A stretch of DNA of 64,000 nt. Source: Parasphingorhabdus cellanae. Its GTDB lineage: Bacteria > Pseudomonadota > Alphaproteobacteria > Sphingomonadales > Sphingomonadaceae. Of the stretch, positions 28,132 through 37,986 are shown in pieces; the stretch's first letter is position 1, and each line of letters starts with the position of its first letter. The position numbers and the translations under genes are program-made. Where the stretch lies: NCBI RefSeq assembly GCF_017498565.1, contig NZ_CP071794.1, positions 434,001 through 498,000 on the forward strand, written 5' to 3'. The notes beneath the pieces are model-generated. The model made no database searches. It saw nothing but the letters and a program-made list of their open reading frames with translations, and had not been told where the DNA came from.

Positions 28132-29753
28132 TTAAAATTCATATTGCAAGCCCAGTAGCGCAGAGGCCGTCAGTTCACTGTCAAAGCCATCTTGCTGGAA
28201 ACTATCTAGACCAACGGCTGCCGTTCCGGTCAGACCTGGGATGATCTGGCGGTAATAAGCAGCGTTTGCACCCAGAGCGAGCACGTTTGGTGCGCCCGCG
28301 AAGCCGCTATCCAAGAGATTGGCATAGACATTGGTATCAATGCTGGAGCGTGCATCTAGCTGACGTCCGATGGACAGGTTTGCATAATAATTTTCGTCGA
28401 CCAGCCCATCGACACCGGCCAAGCCACCCAGTTGCGAAGCAAAGAAGCGGCGGCGCGAATAGCCAGCGGCAACGCCCATATTCCAGCCATTATAACCATA
28501 AGCCAATTGCGCATTAACTCCGCGCGCGCGGAATGAAGAGGATGCCGCAGATTGCAAAGCATCGTTCAGACAAAGACTGCTGGTCTGACCAAAGGCACAA
28601 CCGTTTAATTCTCCGCTTAATGGATTACGGCTGCTCGAAAAGCTTGTTCCCAGAGACGCCAGATTGTCGTTCAGCAAACCACCAAAGCCCGACACGGTGT
28701 CATAGACCGAAACATTCAGCGACGTATTTTCGTTCGGCTGATAACCCAGGCTACCAGCATAGGTTGTGCTGCCATAGCGGCGGCCGATGCGGGCTTCCAA
28801 AGATGTTCTGCGGCTTGGACGCCACAACACACCAGCATCCCAGATCAGGCCGTCTTGGTCATAAGAAAGCAAGCGCGGTGATGCCTCGTCGGTAACCAAG
28901 CGGCCATCACCATCAACCACCGGGTCACCATTGATATCTCGCAACACATCGCGCTCGGAAATTTCGATATCTTCATAACCAACACCGCCCACCAGAGCGA
29001 CCGTTGGCGTGACCGGAACTGTTACATCCGCGCTAACATATTTGCCTTCAAATCGCTGATCCAACTGACCGGCATCTTCTCGCTCATAGCCGCCGCCTGC
29101 AGACCAACCAAATGGCAGATCACCAGGCGTCATCCCGACGCTCGCGCTGGCCGAATGACTGACGCTGTCATCAAATATATCGATGGGTAGCTGCCCTGGA
29201 GGCAATATGCCCGTATCTTCGCTCTCAACCTTAGTATAACCGACGCGGTAGTTGGCGTTTACATCCAGCGCACCGATATTCGTGGACAAAGATGGGCCAG
29301 CATAGATGGAGTATACCTGCGTGACATTGTCGATATTACCGACCGTGTTTGAAGGCGCTTCTCCCCGAAGATCAACGCGGCTGCGCGTCGCGATACCGCC
29401 GGCTTCCAGCGCGAGAACATTCGGCACGACCTGAACGCTGCCGCGCGCCAGACCACTCAAAATATCATCATCGCCAATATTGTCCTGATAAAAAAGCGGC
29501 GTTCATAGCGCAGGTTCACTTGCGCTTCGGCTTGGCGTGTTTGGATCGATGTTTCGAGACCAGCGGCAACGGTCGTATAAGTCAATACATCAGAGCCATC
29601 TTTCAAGTCGGCAACCAATACCTGTTGCACTTCCAGATAAGGTGTTATTTCGACATTTCTGTCCCGGGCTTGCGCTGGCTGGATCGCCACCATCATCAAC
29701 GGCGGCAGGACCGCTGCGATCTTCAAAACACCCTTGGGCCTACGGCTGGTCAC
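28132..29753 (-). pseudogene. XrtA-associated outer-membrane beta-barrel protein, frameshifted
   Basis: The two halves of one gene lie in different frames. The first half (29753 down to about 29490, GTG start with GAGAG ribosome site) encodes a signal peptide and barrel start ending LRYERRF. The second half (about 29485 to 28132, 442 codons) continues NIGDDDILSG and runs to a C-terminal FEF-like aromatic end (LLGLQYEF). Adding one base to the run of six A at 29490-29495 (T on the coding strand) joins them into a protein of about 540 residues. This group (pep_hypo outer-membrane proteins in exosortase loci) resembles channels for polysaccharide export. The gene is pseudo, frameshift-decoded, or the base is an assembly error. 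Confidence 0.8.
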
Positions 29754-29755
29754 TG

Positions 29756-30676
29756 TTACTCTCCATATCCATAATAGGATCCAAAGCTTCGTCCGGTTGG
29801 CGAGAATTTCGTGCCATTCAGGAGCAATTGGATATTGTCACAGCCCGCCATCAGGCTCAGCGCATCGCGCAGTGCTGTTTCCTCTGTTTCATCGGCTTTT
29901 ACGATCATCACCACTTGCCCGACATGTGTCGCAAGCACGGATGCTGGCGAGGCTGACAAGGCGGGCGGTGAGTCAAAAATTACGATCCGGTTGGGATTGT
30001 TCTGGGTTAACCGATTAAGCACCTCTTGCGTCCTTGAAGAAGCAAGATATTCGGTATCTGCATTAGTCTGCTCACCTGCCGGCAAAATCGCCAAACCGGC
30101 AATGTCGGTATGGATGATGCAGTCTTCGACCGGCAGTTTCGGGTCGGCCAACGCGTCCATAAGACCTTTGCTACCTTCGAGGCCCAAGCTGGAAAGGATG
30201 CTAGGCTTGGCGAAATCGGCATCGACTAGCAGCACTTCATTATCTTTCTCTGCCGCTATGGAAAGCGCCAAATTCAATGCGCAGAATGTCTTGCCCTCAT
30301 TGGGGTGTGCTGAACAGATCAATATGCGTTCACCATGCGGCAACGCGGCTTGCTTTGAAGTGCCCTTGGCCGCCATCAGCAATTGGCGCTTGATGATCCG
30401 AAACTCTTCGGAAATTCCGCTGACAGGCCCGTCCGGAACAACAAAACCAGCTTCCCGCAGTTTATCACGATCAACAATGACATGAGGGCCATGATAAGCG
30501 GCCGCCCGTTGCGGGGTCGTCGATATAACCTGCCCAGCACTTGCCGCTTCCGGCGGCAGAATATCTGGTCCGTAGTTCTTCGAAGATCCCGCTTTTTTTG
30601 ACGGCACATAATCATAAACTTGCGCAGCCCGTTCAAGCAGTGAGCTGGATTTGCTGAGGGGGTTATATTTGTTCAT
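29756..30676 (-). CDS. XrtA-associated tyrosine autokinase (CpsD/CapB type)
   Basis: A 306-residue cytoplasmic BY-kinase. Walker A AHPNEGKT is at 123-130, Walker A' LLVDADFAKPS and Walker B-like IVIFDSPP follow. The C-terminus ends in a short tyrosine cluster (SYYGYGE) of the kind autophosphorylated in these kinases. It partners with the neighbouring chain-length protein, which supplies the membrane and activator part. A strong ribosome site (GAGGAGAG) supports the ATG at 30676. It controls polysaccharide chain length and export in the XrtA system. Confidence 0.92.
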   Translation of the reverse strand: MNKYNPLSKSSSLLERAAQVYDYVPSKKAGSSKNYGPDILPPEAASAGQVISTTPQRAAAYHGPHVIVDRDKLREAGFVVPDGPVSGISEEFRIIKRQLLMAAKGTSKQAALPHGERILICSAHPNEGKTFCALNLALSIAAEKDNEVLLVDADFAKPSILSSLGLEGSKGLMDALADPKLPVEDCIIHTDIAGLAILPAGEQTNADTEYLASSRTQEVLNRLTQNNPNRIVIFDSPPALSASPASVLATHVGQVVMIVKADETEETALRDALSLMAGCDNIQLLLNGTKFSPTGRSFGSYYGYGE

Positions 30677-30685
30677 GTTCTCTCC

Positions 30686-32236
30686 TCAAGCCACCATGCC
30701 GCGCTGGATAAATTCGACGACCATCAGCAAAGTAAACACCCCGAACAATGCGCCACCAGCGCTGTAAAACAGACGCATTTTCTTCTGTCGAATGGTCCGT
30801 TGGCTGCTCGTCAGTATCTGCGAAACCGAACCAATTACAGGCAGCCCGCTGGCTTTTTCCAGCCGGGCCGATGTAGGATAGCTGGTTCGCAGCTGACCCA
30901 GCGCAAAGGCGGCACCTACGCCTCCGCCAAGACCAATAAACAGGACCAAAGCCAGCAATAGTGGCCGGTTAGGAGCGGCGGGAGATCGCGGGCTCGACGG
31001 CGGGTCGATAACCTTGAATTTGATGGAATCGGTTTCTGATTCGACTTGACCGCGCAATTTGATCTGCTCACGGTCCTGCAACATCTTGTCATATTGGCTT
31101 TTCAGCACGTCATAGTCGCGATTAATCCGGGCCATTTCAGCCGCAACGCCAGGTTCCAGTGACTGTTTGGACGCCAGCTGTGCCATGTCTGCTTGGATGG
31201 CGTTTTTCCGCGCCTGCAGTGCAGCGACCGAAGCCTGACGCTCTGCCCGCATACTTTGTAGCGAGCTATAAGCAGGATTAGGCGTTCTGTAGCCAGATGA
31301 TCCGGACCCTTTGGGCTCTGCCGCAACTTGCGCGCGTAACGCTGCAATCTGGCTCTTCATAGCAATAATATCAGGATGACTATCCGTCCAACCACGCGCC
31401 CGCGCCGATGCCAATTGTCCCTGCGCTTGTGCAAGCTGCCCACGCGCACCGCCGCCAGAACTGCCACCAGCAAATCCGGGCGTCGCGATGGTCGCTGGTG
31501 TGCCGGATAACTGACCATTTAAAGCCGCCAAAGAACTGGAGGCAGACGCCAATTGCGATTCTATCTGGCTAAGTTCGGCGCGGGACGCTTCCATACGCTG
31601 ACTGATTGAACCAACGCCCGGCAAAAGCCCCAAATTCTCTGTCTCGAACTGCACCCGTTTCTGTTCTGCTTCCTGCAAATCCTTTTCGCGGCTAGCTAGC
31701 TGTGCATCCAGAAATTTCAGTGTCTGGCTTGTTTCGTCGCGATCGCCCGACAGGTTTTCCTCGACGAAAATATCAATCATTTTCTGTACAATTTCGCGTG
31801 AAAGGACCGCGTTTTCCGCATCCGACAAGTTGCTCGCTGATGCGGTTGCCGTGATTTCAAACAGATTGTCTTTTTCGGATTTGATTTCGATGTTTTTGCG
31901 AAGCATCTCGACCTTGCCTGCCAATTCACGGTCAGTGGCGACGGACAGGTTCAAGTCGGTACCGCGAACCACCTTTTCCAGGTTGATAGTCGAAGCCAAT
32001 GTCTCTTGAACCCGGTCCATGTTTCGTTTCCGGTCTCGGGATTCAATACCGACCTTGTCAGACAGGATGGATTGCATTTCGACAAACACACGCGCTTTGG
32101 ATTCATAGCTATTCGGGATCAGCGCGATAACAAGCCAACCCAAAAGACAAATGCCCCAGGTCACAGCCAATGCAAGCCAGCGCCGGTTCCAGACACTGTG
32201 CAAAGCTATTCGAATTTCATCATAAAGGCCGTTCAT
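30686..32236 (-). CDS. XrtA-associated polysaccharide chain-length determinant (Wzz family)
   Basis: A 516-residue inner-membrane protein with an N-terminal transmembrane helix (about 20-40), a long periplasmic coiled-coil part (about 150-400, with an internal Gly-rich loop GGSSGGGARG), a Wzz-type proline motif PPSSPRSPAAPNRP and a second helix about 430-450, and a last hydrophobic stretch near 485-505. It sets polymer length and activates the adjacent tyrosine kinase. It sits ten bases upstream of the kinase gene in the same operon. Confidence 0.92.
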   Translation of the reverse strand: MNGLYDEIRIALHSVWNRRWLALAVTWGICLLGWLVIALIPNSYESKARVFVEMQSILSDKVGIESRDRKRNMDRVQETLASTINLEKVVRGTDLNLSVATDRELAGKVEMLRKNIEIKSEKDNLFEITATASASNLSDAENAVLSREIVQKMIDIFVEENLSGDRDETSQTLKFLDAQLASREKDLQEAEQKRVQFETENLGLLPGVGSISQRMEASRAELSQIESQLASASSSLAALNGQLSGTPATIATPGFAGGSSGGGARGQLAQAQGQLASARARGWTDSHPDIIAMKSQIAALRAQVAAEPKGSGSSGYRTPNPAYSSLQSMRAERQASVAALQARKNAIQADMAQLASKQSLEPGVAAEMARINRDYDVLKSQYDKMLQDREQIKLRGQVESETDSIKFKVIDPPSSPRSPAAPNRPLLLALVLFIGLGGGVGAAFALGQLRTSYPTSARLEKASGLPVIGSVSQILTSSQRTIRQKKMRLFYSAGGALFGVFTLLMVVEFIQRGMVA

Positions 32237-32275
32237 TGGTCTTTTCGATTCCTGTAGGTTTGCAACGAACGCCGC

Positions 32276-32932
32276 CTAAAACATGCTCTTTGGAATGATG
32301 ATCACATCACCGGGACGCAGCATCACATTGGCCTTGGTTTGACCCCGATCGAGCAAATCGGCGATGCGCAAGGCATATTCCTGCTGCTTGCCAGTGCCGC
32401 GATTATAGCGGACCAGACGCGCTTTGTTGCCCGAGGCAAATTCAGACAAACCGCCAACAGCGATCATCGCATCCAGCAACGTCATATTCGCGCGGTAAGG
32501 AATGGAAGCGGGTTTTTCAGTAGCCCCAACGACCCGGATTTGCTGCGAGAAGGTGCCTGAGAAATTGTTGACGATCACCGAGACAAGCGGCTCATTAATA
32601 TATTCCGATAGCTGCAGCTTGAGGTCTTGAGCGAGCATCGCAGGTGTTTTGCCGACAGCAGGCATGTCAGTAATCAGCGGGGTGGTAATCCGGCCATCAG
32701 GGCGAACCTGGACTTTCGCGCCCAGTTCGGGGTTGCGCCATACAAAGATTGTCAGCTCATCAAGCGGTCCAATAACATATTCTTCGCCTGGACCTTCTTG
32801 CATCGACACAAATGATGCGGGCGGCAACTGCGGACCGGAAGAGGTACCGGAACATCCGGCCAAAGCCAGCGACATCATACCGGCACCAATCATATATTTT
32901 GCCGGTGTTATATTTTTGAACGCAGCACTCAT
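32276..32932 (-). CDS. XrtA-associated polysaccharide export lipoprotein
   Basis: About 218 residues, with lipobox LALAGC (lipidated Cys27), then a Poly_export domain (YVIGPLDELTIFVWRNPEL) and an SLBB-type domain (VVGATEKPASIPYRANMTLLDAMIAVGGL). It forms the outer-membrane export channel part, like Wza. Among several in-frame starts I choose the ATG at 32932 because GAGG lies eight bases upstream; the ATG at 32938 is too close to it. It is the first gene of the minus-strand export operon, so a promoter should lie at 32940-33100. Confidence 0.92.
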   Translation of the reverse strand: MSAAFKNITPAKYMIGAGMMSLALAGCSGTSSGPQLPPASFVSMQEGPGEEYVIGPLDELTIFVWRNPELGAKVQVRPDGRITTPLITDMPAVGKTPAMLAQDLKLQLSEYINEPLVSVIVNNFSGTFSQQIRVVGATEKPASIPYRANMTLLDAMIAVGGLSEFASGNKARLVRYNRGTGKQQEYALRIADLLDRGQTKANVMLRPGDVIIIPKSMF

Positions 32933-33104
32933 TATCATTACCTCGCAAACAGCCATTGGTGACCAACCGATTCCGTCCGGGAACGGGCCGATCACACATA
33001 GTCACGAGGAAGCTATGGGTTAAAATAGTGAAGATAGCGTTAGGATTGACTGAAATTAAGGTTAATATTCGGCTGTTTTCGTAGGACTATAGAGTCCGCT
33101 GGAT

Positions 33105-34340
33105 TTAACCGACCAATATCTCTTTGGCCGGCCCCTGTCCCAAGAAATTTGCAGGGCTAGCGGTTGCGCCATAGGCACCGGCGCAGAATATAGCGACAAT
33201 ATCACCAACCTCGGCAGTGGGCATTTCCGCTCTATCGCTCAACAAATCCAGCGGTGTGCAGAGGCAGCCAACAATCGACACCACCTCGTCCGCAGCCTGG
33301 TCATAGCGGGTCGCAATCGCAGCAGGATAGTTACGACGAATAACCGTCCCGAAATTGCCGCTTGCCGCCAATTGATGGTGCAAACCACCATCGGTGACCA
33401 GAAATATCTCGCCCTGGCTCTTTTTGCGATCCACAATCCGGGTCAGATAGACACCCGCTTCACCAACCAAATAGCGCCCCAGTTCGAGGGCAAATTGGGT
33501 GTTCGATAATATCTCGGGTAACTTCGAAAATTGTTCCTGCAAAGCGGCGCCAATTCGTACAACATCAATCGGTTCGTCCCCGGGAAAATAAGGTATCCCA
33601 AAACCTCCACCCAGATTGACATGCTCGGGACTAAGGCCGATTTCTTCTGATAGCCGTGCGGCTAACCCTATCGTTTGCGCCTGTGCTTCGATAATTGCAT
33701 CGGTTTTCAAAGCCTGCGAACCAGCAAAAATATGAAACCCCCGCCAATGGGCGTCAGCCGCCAAAATTTTCTGCACTGTGGTGACGACGAGATCGACATC
33801 CATGCCAAATTGTTTGGCACCGCCACCCATTTTCATGCCTGATCCTTTGAGATCAAAGTCGGGATTTACGCGAATGGCAAGGCGGGGTTTCAGCCCTTCC
33901 TTCTTACCGATTGCCAAAGCGCGGTCGCATTCGTTGGGAGATTCTATATTGATAGTTATACCGGCGCGGATGGCTGCAAGCAGCTCGTCATCACGCTTGC
34001 CCGGCCCGGCAAAGCTGATCTGCCGAGCAGCCGCACCAGCGTTCAAGGCCATCTGCAACTCGCCGCCGGATGCAATGTCAATACCATCGACAAGCCCGGC
34101 CATGTGGGAAAGCACCGGCGCATAGGGGTTGGCCTTCATGGCATAGTGAATATGCAATCGCCCGGGCATAGCGTCGCGCAAAGCCTCAATCCGGCTATCA
34201 AGGTGGTTTTTGGAGTAAACGAACAGCGGTGAACCATGTTCGTCCGCCAAAACACTGGCTTTGGCACCAGCGATAGCAAGCTCGCAATCCAGACTCGCAT
34301 AACCAGCAGGTATTGGACCAATGGGTTTAGCTTTCTTCAT
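33105..34340 (-). CDS. XrtA-associated PLP-dependent decarboxylase
   Basis: A 411-residue fold-type III (alanine-racemase-like barrel) decarboxylase, close to diaminopimelate/ornithine decarboxylases. The PLP lysine is Lys69 in HYAMKAN, the phosphate-binding GGGFGIPY lies about 245-252 and the C-terminal dimer-site Cys is in IVGCLCTPLD. In exosortase loci such an enzyme pairs with an acyl-CoA ligase, here directly upstream with ATGA overlap. The likely product is an amine precursor for decorating the polymer, but the substrate is unknown. Confidence 0.9.
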   Translation of the reverse strand: MKKAKPIGPIPAGYASLDCELAIAGAKASVLADEHGSPLFVYSKNHLDSRIEALRDAMPGRLHIHYAMKANPYAPVLSHMAGLVDGIDIASGGELQMALNAGAAARQISFAGPGKRDDELLAAIRAGITINIESPNECDRALAIGKKEGLKPRLAIRVNPDFDLKGSGMKMGGGAKQFGMDVDLVVTTVQKILAADAHWRGFHIFAGSQALKTDAIIEAQAQTIGLAARLSEEIGLSPEHVNLGGGFGIPYFPGDEPIDVVRIGAALQEQFSKLPEILSNTQFALELGRYLVGEAGVYLTRIVDRKKSQGEIFLVTDGGLHHQLAASGNFGTVIRRNYPAAIATRYDQAADEVVSIVGCLCTPLDLLSDRAEMPTAEVGDIVAIFCAGAYGATASPANFLGQGPAKEILVG

Positions 34341-35878
34341 ATTTTTGCATTCTTTGCCAAAGCATTGCGATCTATCTTGCCGTTGGGGTTTTTGGGAAAT
34401 TCTTCGACCGTCGTGATATCTTGTGGATGCATAAAATTGGGTAAATTGCGCTTGAGATATTTGCTCAATTGGGCGTCAATCGCATCGCGATCTGCGTTGC
34501 TGGCTGGCCGGATATAGAGGTGGATGGCATGTCCCAATCGTTCATCAGGTACACCGATGGCTACTGCTTCGGCGGCTAATCCTGATCCCACCGCTACTTC
34601 CTCAATCTCCGTTGGACTTATCCTGTTACCGGAGCTTTTTATCATATTATCAGTGCGCCCGACAAAATAGAGCAATCCGTCTTTCTCACGCCGAACCGTG
34701 TCTCCTGACCAGACGGCCAGTCCGCCATATTCTGATTCCTCTGGCGCTGGTTTAAAGCGTTCCGCAGTCCTTTCAGCATCCCGCCAATAGCCTCGCGCCA
34801 CAAGCGGCCCTGCATGCACCAATTCCCCTTCTTCGCCAATCGCCGCAATCTTGCCGCCATCGCTGACAACCATGATTTCGGCAAACGGGATCGCCATGCC
34901 CATGCTGGTAGGATTGTCATCAATCAAAGCGGGGTCCAGATATGTCGAGCGGAAAGCCTCAGTCAGGCCATACATGGCATATAAATCTGTTTTTGCGCCA
35001 AATATGGCGCGCAATTGCTTGACCAACGGTGGCGTCAAAGCCCCGCCACTATTGGTCAATCGCCGCATGGACGATGATGATGCTTCCGTCCAGTCCTGAT
35101 CAACAAGTTGGACCCAGAGCGGCGGTACAGCCGCTAAAGTCGTAATCCTGTCACGCGCACAAGCTTTGGTGACATCACGCGCTGTGAGATAATCCAACGG
35201 ATGAGCACTGGCACCAGCGTACCAGGTTGAAAGCAACTGGCTCTGACCATAGTCAAAGCTCAACGGCAGAACACATAAGGTGCGATCATCCTTCTCCAGC
35301 TTCAGATATCGCGCTACACTGACCGCCCCGAGGCTAAGATTAGCATTGGTAAGCATAACGCCCTTTGGGAGTCCGGTCGATCCGCTGGTATATAATATTG
35401 CCGCAAGCGATTCTAAGTTATCTGACGCTGCGCTAGGGGCCATAGGATCATCGATTTGCTTCAAATCGCTTAATATTGAAGCTTCATCCCAAATCACACA
35501 TTTTTGGTCCAATGGGTTGCCATCGAACGATTTTATCCGTCCACTGTTGGTAATCAGGAGTTTTGCGCCACTATCCACCACGATATGGTGCACTTGTGCC
35601 GGTTTCAGTACCGGATTGACCGGGACGTGCACCAATCCCGCCCGGACCGCAGCCAGTGGCATGATGCAGGCCAATTCGGTCTTCGGCAGCCATGTGGCAA
35701 CCCGGTCACCTCTATCCAAATTCTGCCTATCTAACCACCGCGCCAGCATGCCCACACGATCATTTAACATCTTGTAGGTAAGAGACCCCGAACGCGTCAC
35801 CAAGGCCGTTGCCTCTGGATCGTTCCCAATGGCAAGTCGGTCCAATGGGAAGGCCGTGTTGGTAGATTGAGTGTTCAA
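34337..35878 (-). CDS. XrtA-associated acyl-CoA/AMP-forming ligase
   Basis: A 513-residue adenylate-forming enzyme with the P-loop-like YTSGSTGLPKGVM (about 170), MYGLTEAFRS and the hinge FVGRTDNMIKSSGNRIS, and a C-terminal lysine in NPNGKIDRN. Such ligases activate a carboxylic acid as acyl-AMP and then load it on CoA or a carrier protein; a carrier gene lies on the divergent strand. No ATG fits in frame at the start, so a TTG at 35878 is used. It is the first gene of a two-gene operon with the decarboxylase. Confidence 0.9.
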   Translation of the reverse strand: MNTQSTNTAFPLDRLAIGNDPEATALVTRSGSLTYKMLNDRVGMLARWLDRQNLDRGDRVATWLPKTELACIMPLAAVRAGLVHVPVNPVLKPAQVHHIVVDSGAKLLITNSGRIKSFDGNPLDQKCVIWDEASILSDLKQIDDPMAPSAASDNLESLAAILYTSGSTGLPKGVMLTNANLSLGAVSVARYLKLEKDDRTLCVLPLSFDYGQSQLLSTWYAGASAHPLDYLTARDVTKACARDRITTLAAVPPLWVQLVDQDWTEASSSSMRRLTNSGGALTPPLVKQLRAIFGAKTDLYAMYGLTEAFRSTYLDPALIDDNPTSMGMAIPFAEIMVVSDGGKIAAIGEEGELVHAGPLVARGYWRDAERTAERFKPAPEESEYGGLAVWSGDTVRREKDGLLYFVGRTDNMIKSSGNRISPTEIEEVAVGSGLAAEAVAIGVPDERLGHAIHLYIRPASNADRDAIDAQLSKYLKRNLPNFMHPQDITTVEEFPKNPNGKIDRNALAKNAKI

Positions 35879-35910
35879 ATGCTTGAGCCTATGGGAAAAA
35901 GTAGAAAATT

Positions 35911-36972
35911 GTGACAGACGTGACAGTGACCATGATCAATGAATATCACGATAATTTTCAGTCAGCGCAAGCCGTGGCGGGTGAAAAACTTGGTCGAACC
36001 GGTCAAAAGTCGCTGTTTGACCGGCTTGATTGGCTGAAACCCCTGCATGAGCTATGCCTTCCGGGGAACCAACCTCTTATTATCCAAAGTGCCGAAGATG
36101 ATGCGCAAGCCTGGTTGTTCCTTATGAAAAAAGGTTGGGGCAGCTATACCGCCCTCGCCAACTGGTATAATTTCATCTATCGCCCGATTTTCGCCGGAAA
36201 TGGACCAGACGAACATGACGAAGTCACCAAATTGGCACTGCTTGCCAGCGTTGCTAAAAACCTCTCTTCTAAATGCCATCGTGTCGAAATCGCTCCGATT
36301 CCGGAAGAAGATCATGCGGCCAGTCTGACCGAACGTGCATTTGAGCAAGCTGGTTGGGTGGTTTTCAAATCGAAAGCCGATGATAATCACATCCTTGTGG
36401 TGAATGGCCGTACATTCGACCAATATTGGGCGGAGCGGCCAGGGCAATTGCGCAACACGGTCCGGCGTAAAGCGAAGAAGAATATCGTTTCCATTCGGGT
36501 TGAGACCGAGTTTTCCGAAGAACATTGGGCCGACTATTGCGATGTTTACAGCAAAAGCTGGAAGCCGGAGGAAGGCAATCCCGATTTCCTGAAAAATATC
36601 GCGCAACAGGAAGCAAAGGCCGGATGTTTGCGCCTTGGCCTTGCTTATATCGATGGCAGGCCAGTCGCAGCACAATTCTGGACCGTCGAAAATGGCGAGG
36701 CCCTTATTCATAAGCTGGCCCATATTGCCGATGCGACCAAATCATCACCGGGTACTTTGCTGTCGGTGGCGATGTTTCAACATGTGATGGATGTCGACGG
36801 TGTTAAGCTGATTGATTTCGGCACCGGCAATGATCCGTATAAACGCGAGTGGATGGAAGAAGTTCGGACACGCTATCGTTTGGAGATGTTTTGGCCGAAC
36901 AATCCGCTTTCTTGGCTGCCAATCCTGCGATACCGGATGTCAGCCCTTGTAGGAAAGCGAGGATCGCTTTAG
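35911..36972 (+). CDS. GNAT-family acyltransferase-like protein in the XrtA locus
   Basis: A 353-residue GNAT/FemAB-type protein (CelD/BcsL-like). The C-terminal acyltransferase half has GRPVAAQFWTVENG and HKLAHIADATKSSPGTLL. The start is a GTG at 35911; an ATG at 35932 is an alternative. It heads the plus-strand group with the carrier protein and two hydrolases, 32 bases from the divergent ligase. It may transfer an acyl group from the carrier protein to the polysaccharide, which is inference from position. Confidence 0.82.
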   Translation: MTDVTVTMINEYHDNFQSAQAVAGEKLGRTGQKSLFDRLDWLKPLHELCLPGNQPLIIQSAEDDAQAWLFLMKKGWGSYTALANWYNFIYRPIFAGNGPDEHDEVTKLALLASVAKNLSSKCHRVEIAPIPEEDHAASLTERAFEQAGWVVFKSKADDNHILVVNGRTFDQYWAERPGQLRNTVRRKAKKNIVSIRVETEFSEEHWADYCDVYSKSWKPEEGNPDFLKNIAQQEAKAGCLRLGLAYIDGRPVAAQFWTVENGEALIHKLAHIADATKSSPGTLLSVAMFQHVMDVDGVKLIDFGTGNDPYKREWMEEVRTRYRLEMFWPNNPLSWLPILRYRMSALVGKRGSL

Positions 36973-37006
36973 GGAGGCGCGGTTGTCCGGAGTCGGGGGT
37001 TTGTTG

Positions 37007-37279
37007 ATGTCGGAAAATATGGAATTAACGCCGGAAGCTGCTGTCCGCGCCGTTATGCAGGACATTTTGGGACTGGATGCTGCTCAAGTGGCCACGTTTA
37101 CCGCAGATACCGAGCTTTTCGGCGCTCTACCCGAATTGGACAGCATGGCTGTTGCAGGCCTTTTGACCGAGTTGGAAGACCGTCTCGACATCATGATCGA
37201 GGATGACGAGGTTGATGGCGAGCTATTTGAGACATTTGGGAACCTCGTCGCTTTTGCCGAGATGAAAGCCGCCGAGTGA
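37007..37279 (+). CDS. acyl carrier protein of the XrtA locus
   Basis: A 90-residue carrier with the phosphopantetheine serine Ser46 in ELDSMAVAGLL and acidic helices typical of ACPs. The ATG at 37007 has a GGGGG ribosome site seven bases upstream; an upstream TTG at 36983 is less likely. Its stop overlaps the GTG of the next gene. It probably carries the acyl group activated by the neighbouring ligase and used by the GNAT or hydrolase proteins. Confidence 0.88.
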   Translation: MSENMELTPEAAVRAVMQDILGLDAAQVATFTADTELFGALPELDSMAVAGLLTELEDRLDIMIEDDEVDGELFETFGNLVAFAEMKAAE

Positions 37280-37986
37280 CGGCAGCGCTCGATTATGCGC
37301 GTTACCATTTTGAAGGCCATGACGAGCTTTGCCTGAGGGCTGGAGTTGGTCATCCCACGACCATATTGATCATACCCCCGCTGTTTGATGAAATGAACCG
37401 TATGCGGCGGATGCTGGTCGATATGATGCGGTTGCTGAACGAACGGGGCATTGGCAGCGCATTGCCCGACCTGCCCGGCATGAACGAAAGTCTTTTTCCC
37501 CAAGAACAAACCAATTTGATGATCTGCCGGCAAGCGCTTGTCGAATGTTTCGCAACCTTACCAAAATGTCGGCACATCGCATCCTTTCGCAGTGGCTGCT
37601 TGATAGACGATTTCACTGATAGCGCTGAAAAATGGCGACTGTCACCGGTAAAAGGCTTGAAGCTGCTGCGCATGATGATGCGCGCCCGTATCGCTTCCGA
37701 CAAGGAGGCGGGGCTGTCAACCGACATGACGCAATTGGCGGTGGAGGCCGAACAGGGTCATGTGAACCTGGCTGGTAACCATATCAGTTCCACGCTGTTT
37801 TCCGAGCTGCAAGACGCTGCGCCTGAACCATCCGATATTATCCGTACGGCGGTATTGGAAAACAATGCATCAGCGGCAAATGTGCGGCTCGCGGGCTCGG
37901 CCTTGTGGCTGCGCGCCGAACCTGGTGATGATATGTTGTTATCGGGCGCGATCGCCACCGACCTGACGTCGTGGATAGCAGCATGA
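37276..37986 (+). CDS. XrtA-associated hydrolase 2
   Basis: A 236-residue alpha/beta-hydrolase-like protein with the group's N-terminal motif IPPLFDEMNRMRRM. At the place of the nucleophile elbow it reads ASFRSGCLID, not GxSxG, so ordinary serine-hydrolase chemistry is doubtful. It starts with a GTG overlapping the carrier gene. Its stop overlaps the ATG of hydrolase 1, so these are translated together. It may be a binding or transfer partner rather than a hydrolase. Confidence 0.85.
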   Translation: MTAALDYARYHFEGHDELCLRAGVGHPTTILIIPPLFDEMNRMRRMLVDMMRLLNERGIGSALPDLPGMNESLFPQEQTNLMICRQALVECFATLPKCRHIASFRSGCLIDDFTDSAEKWRLSPVKGLKLLRMMMRARIASDKEAGLSTDMTQLAVEAEQGHVNLAGNHISSTLFSELQDAAPEPSDIIRTAVLENNASAANVRLAGSALWLRAEPGDDMLLSGAIATDLTSWIAA

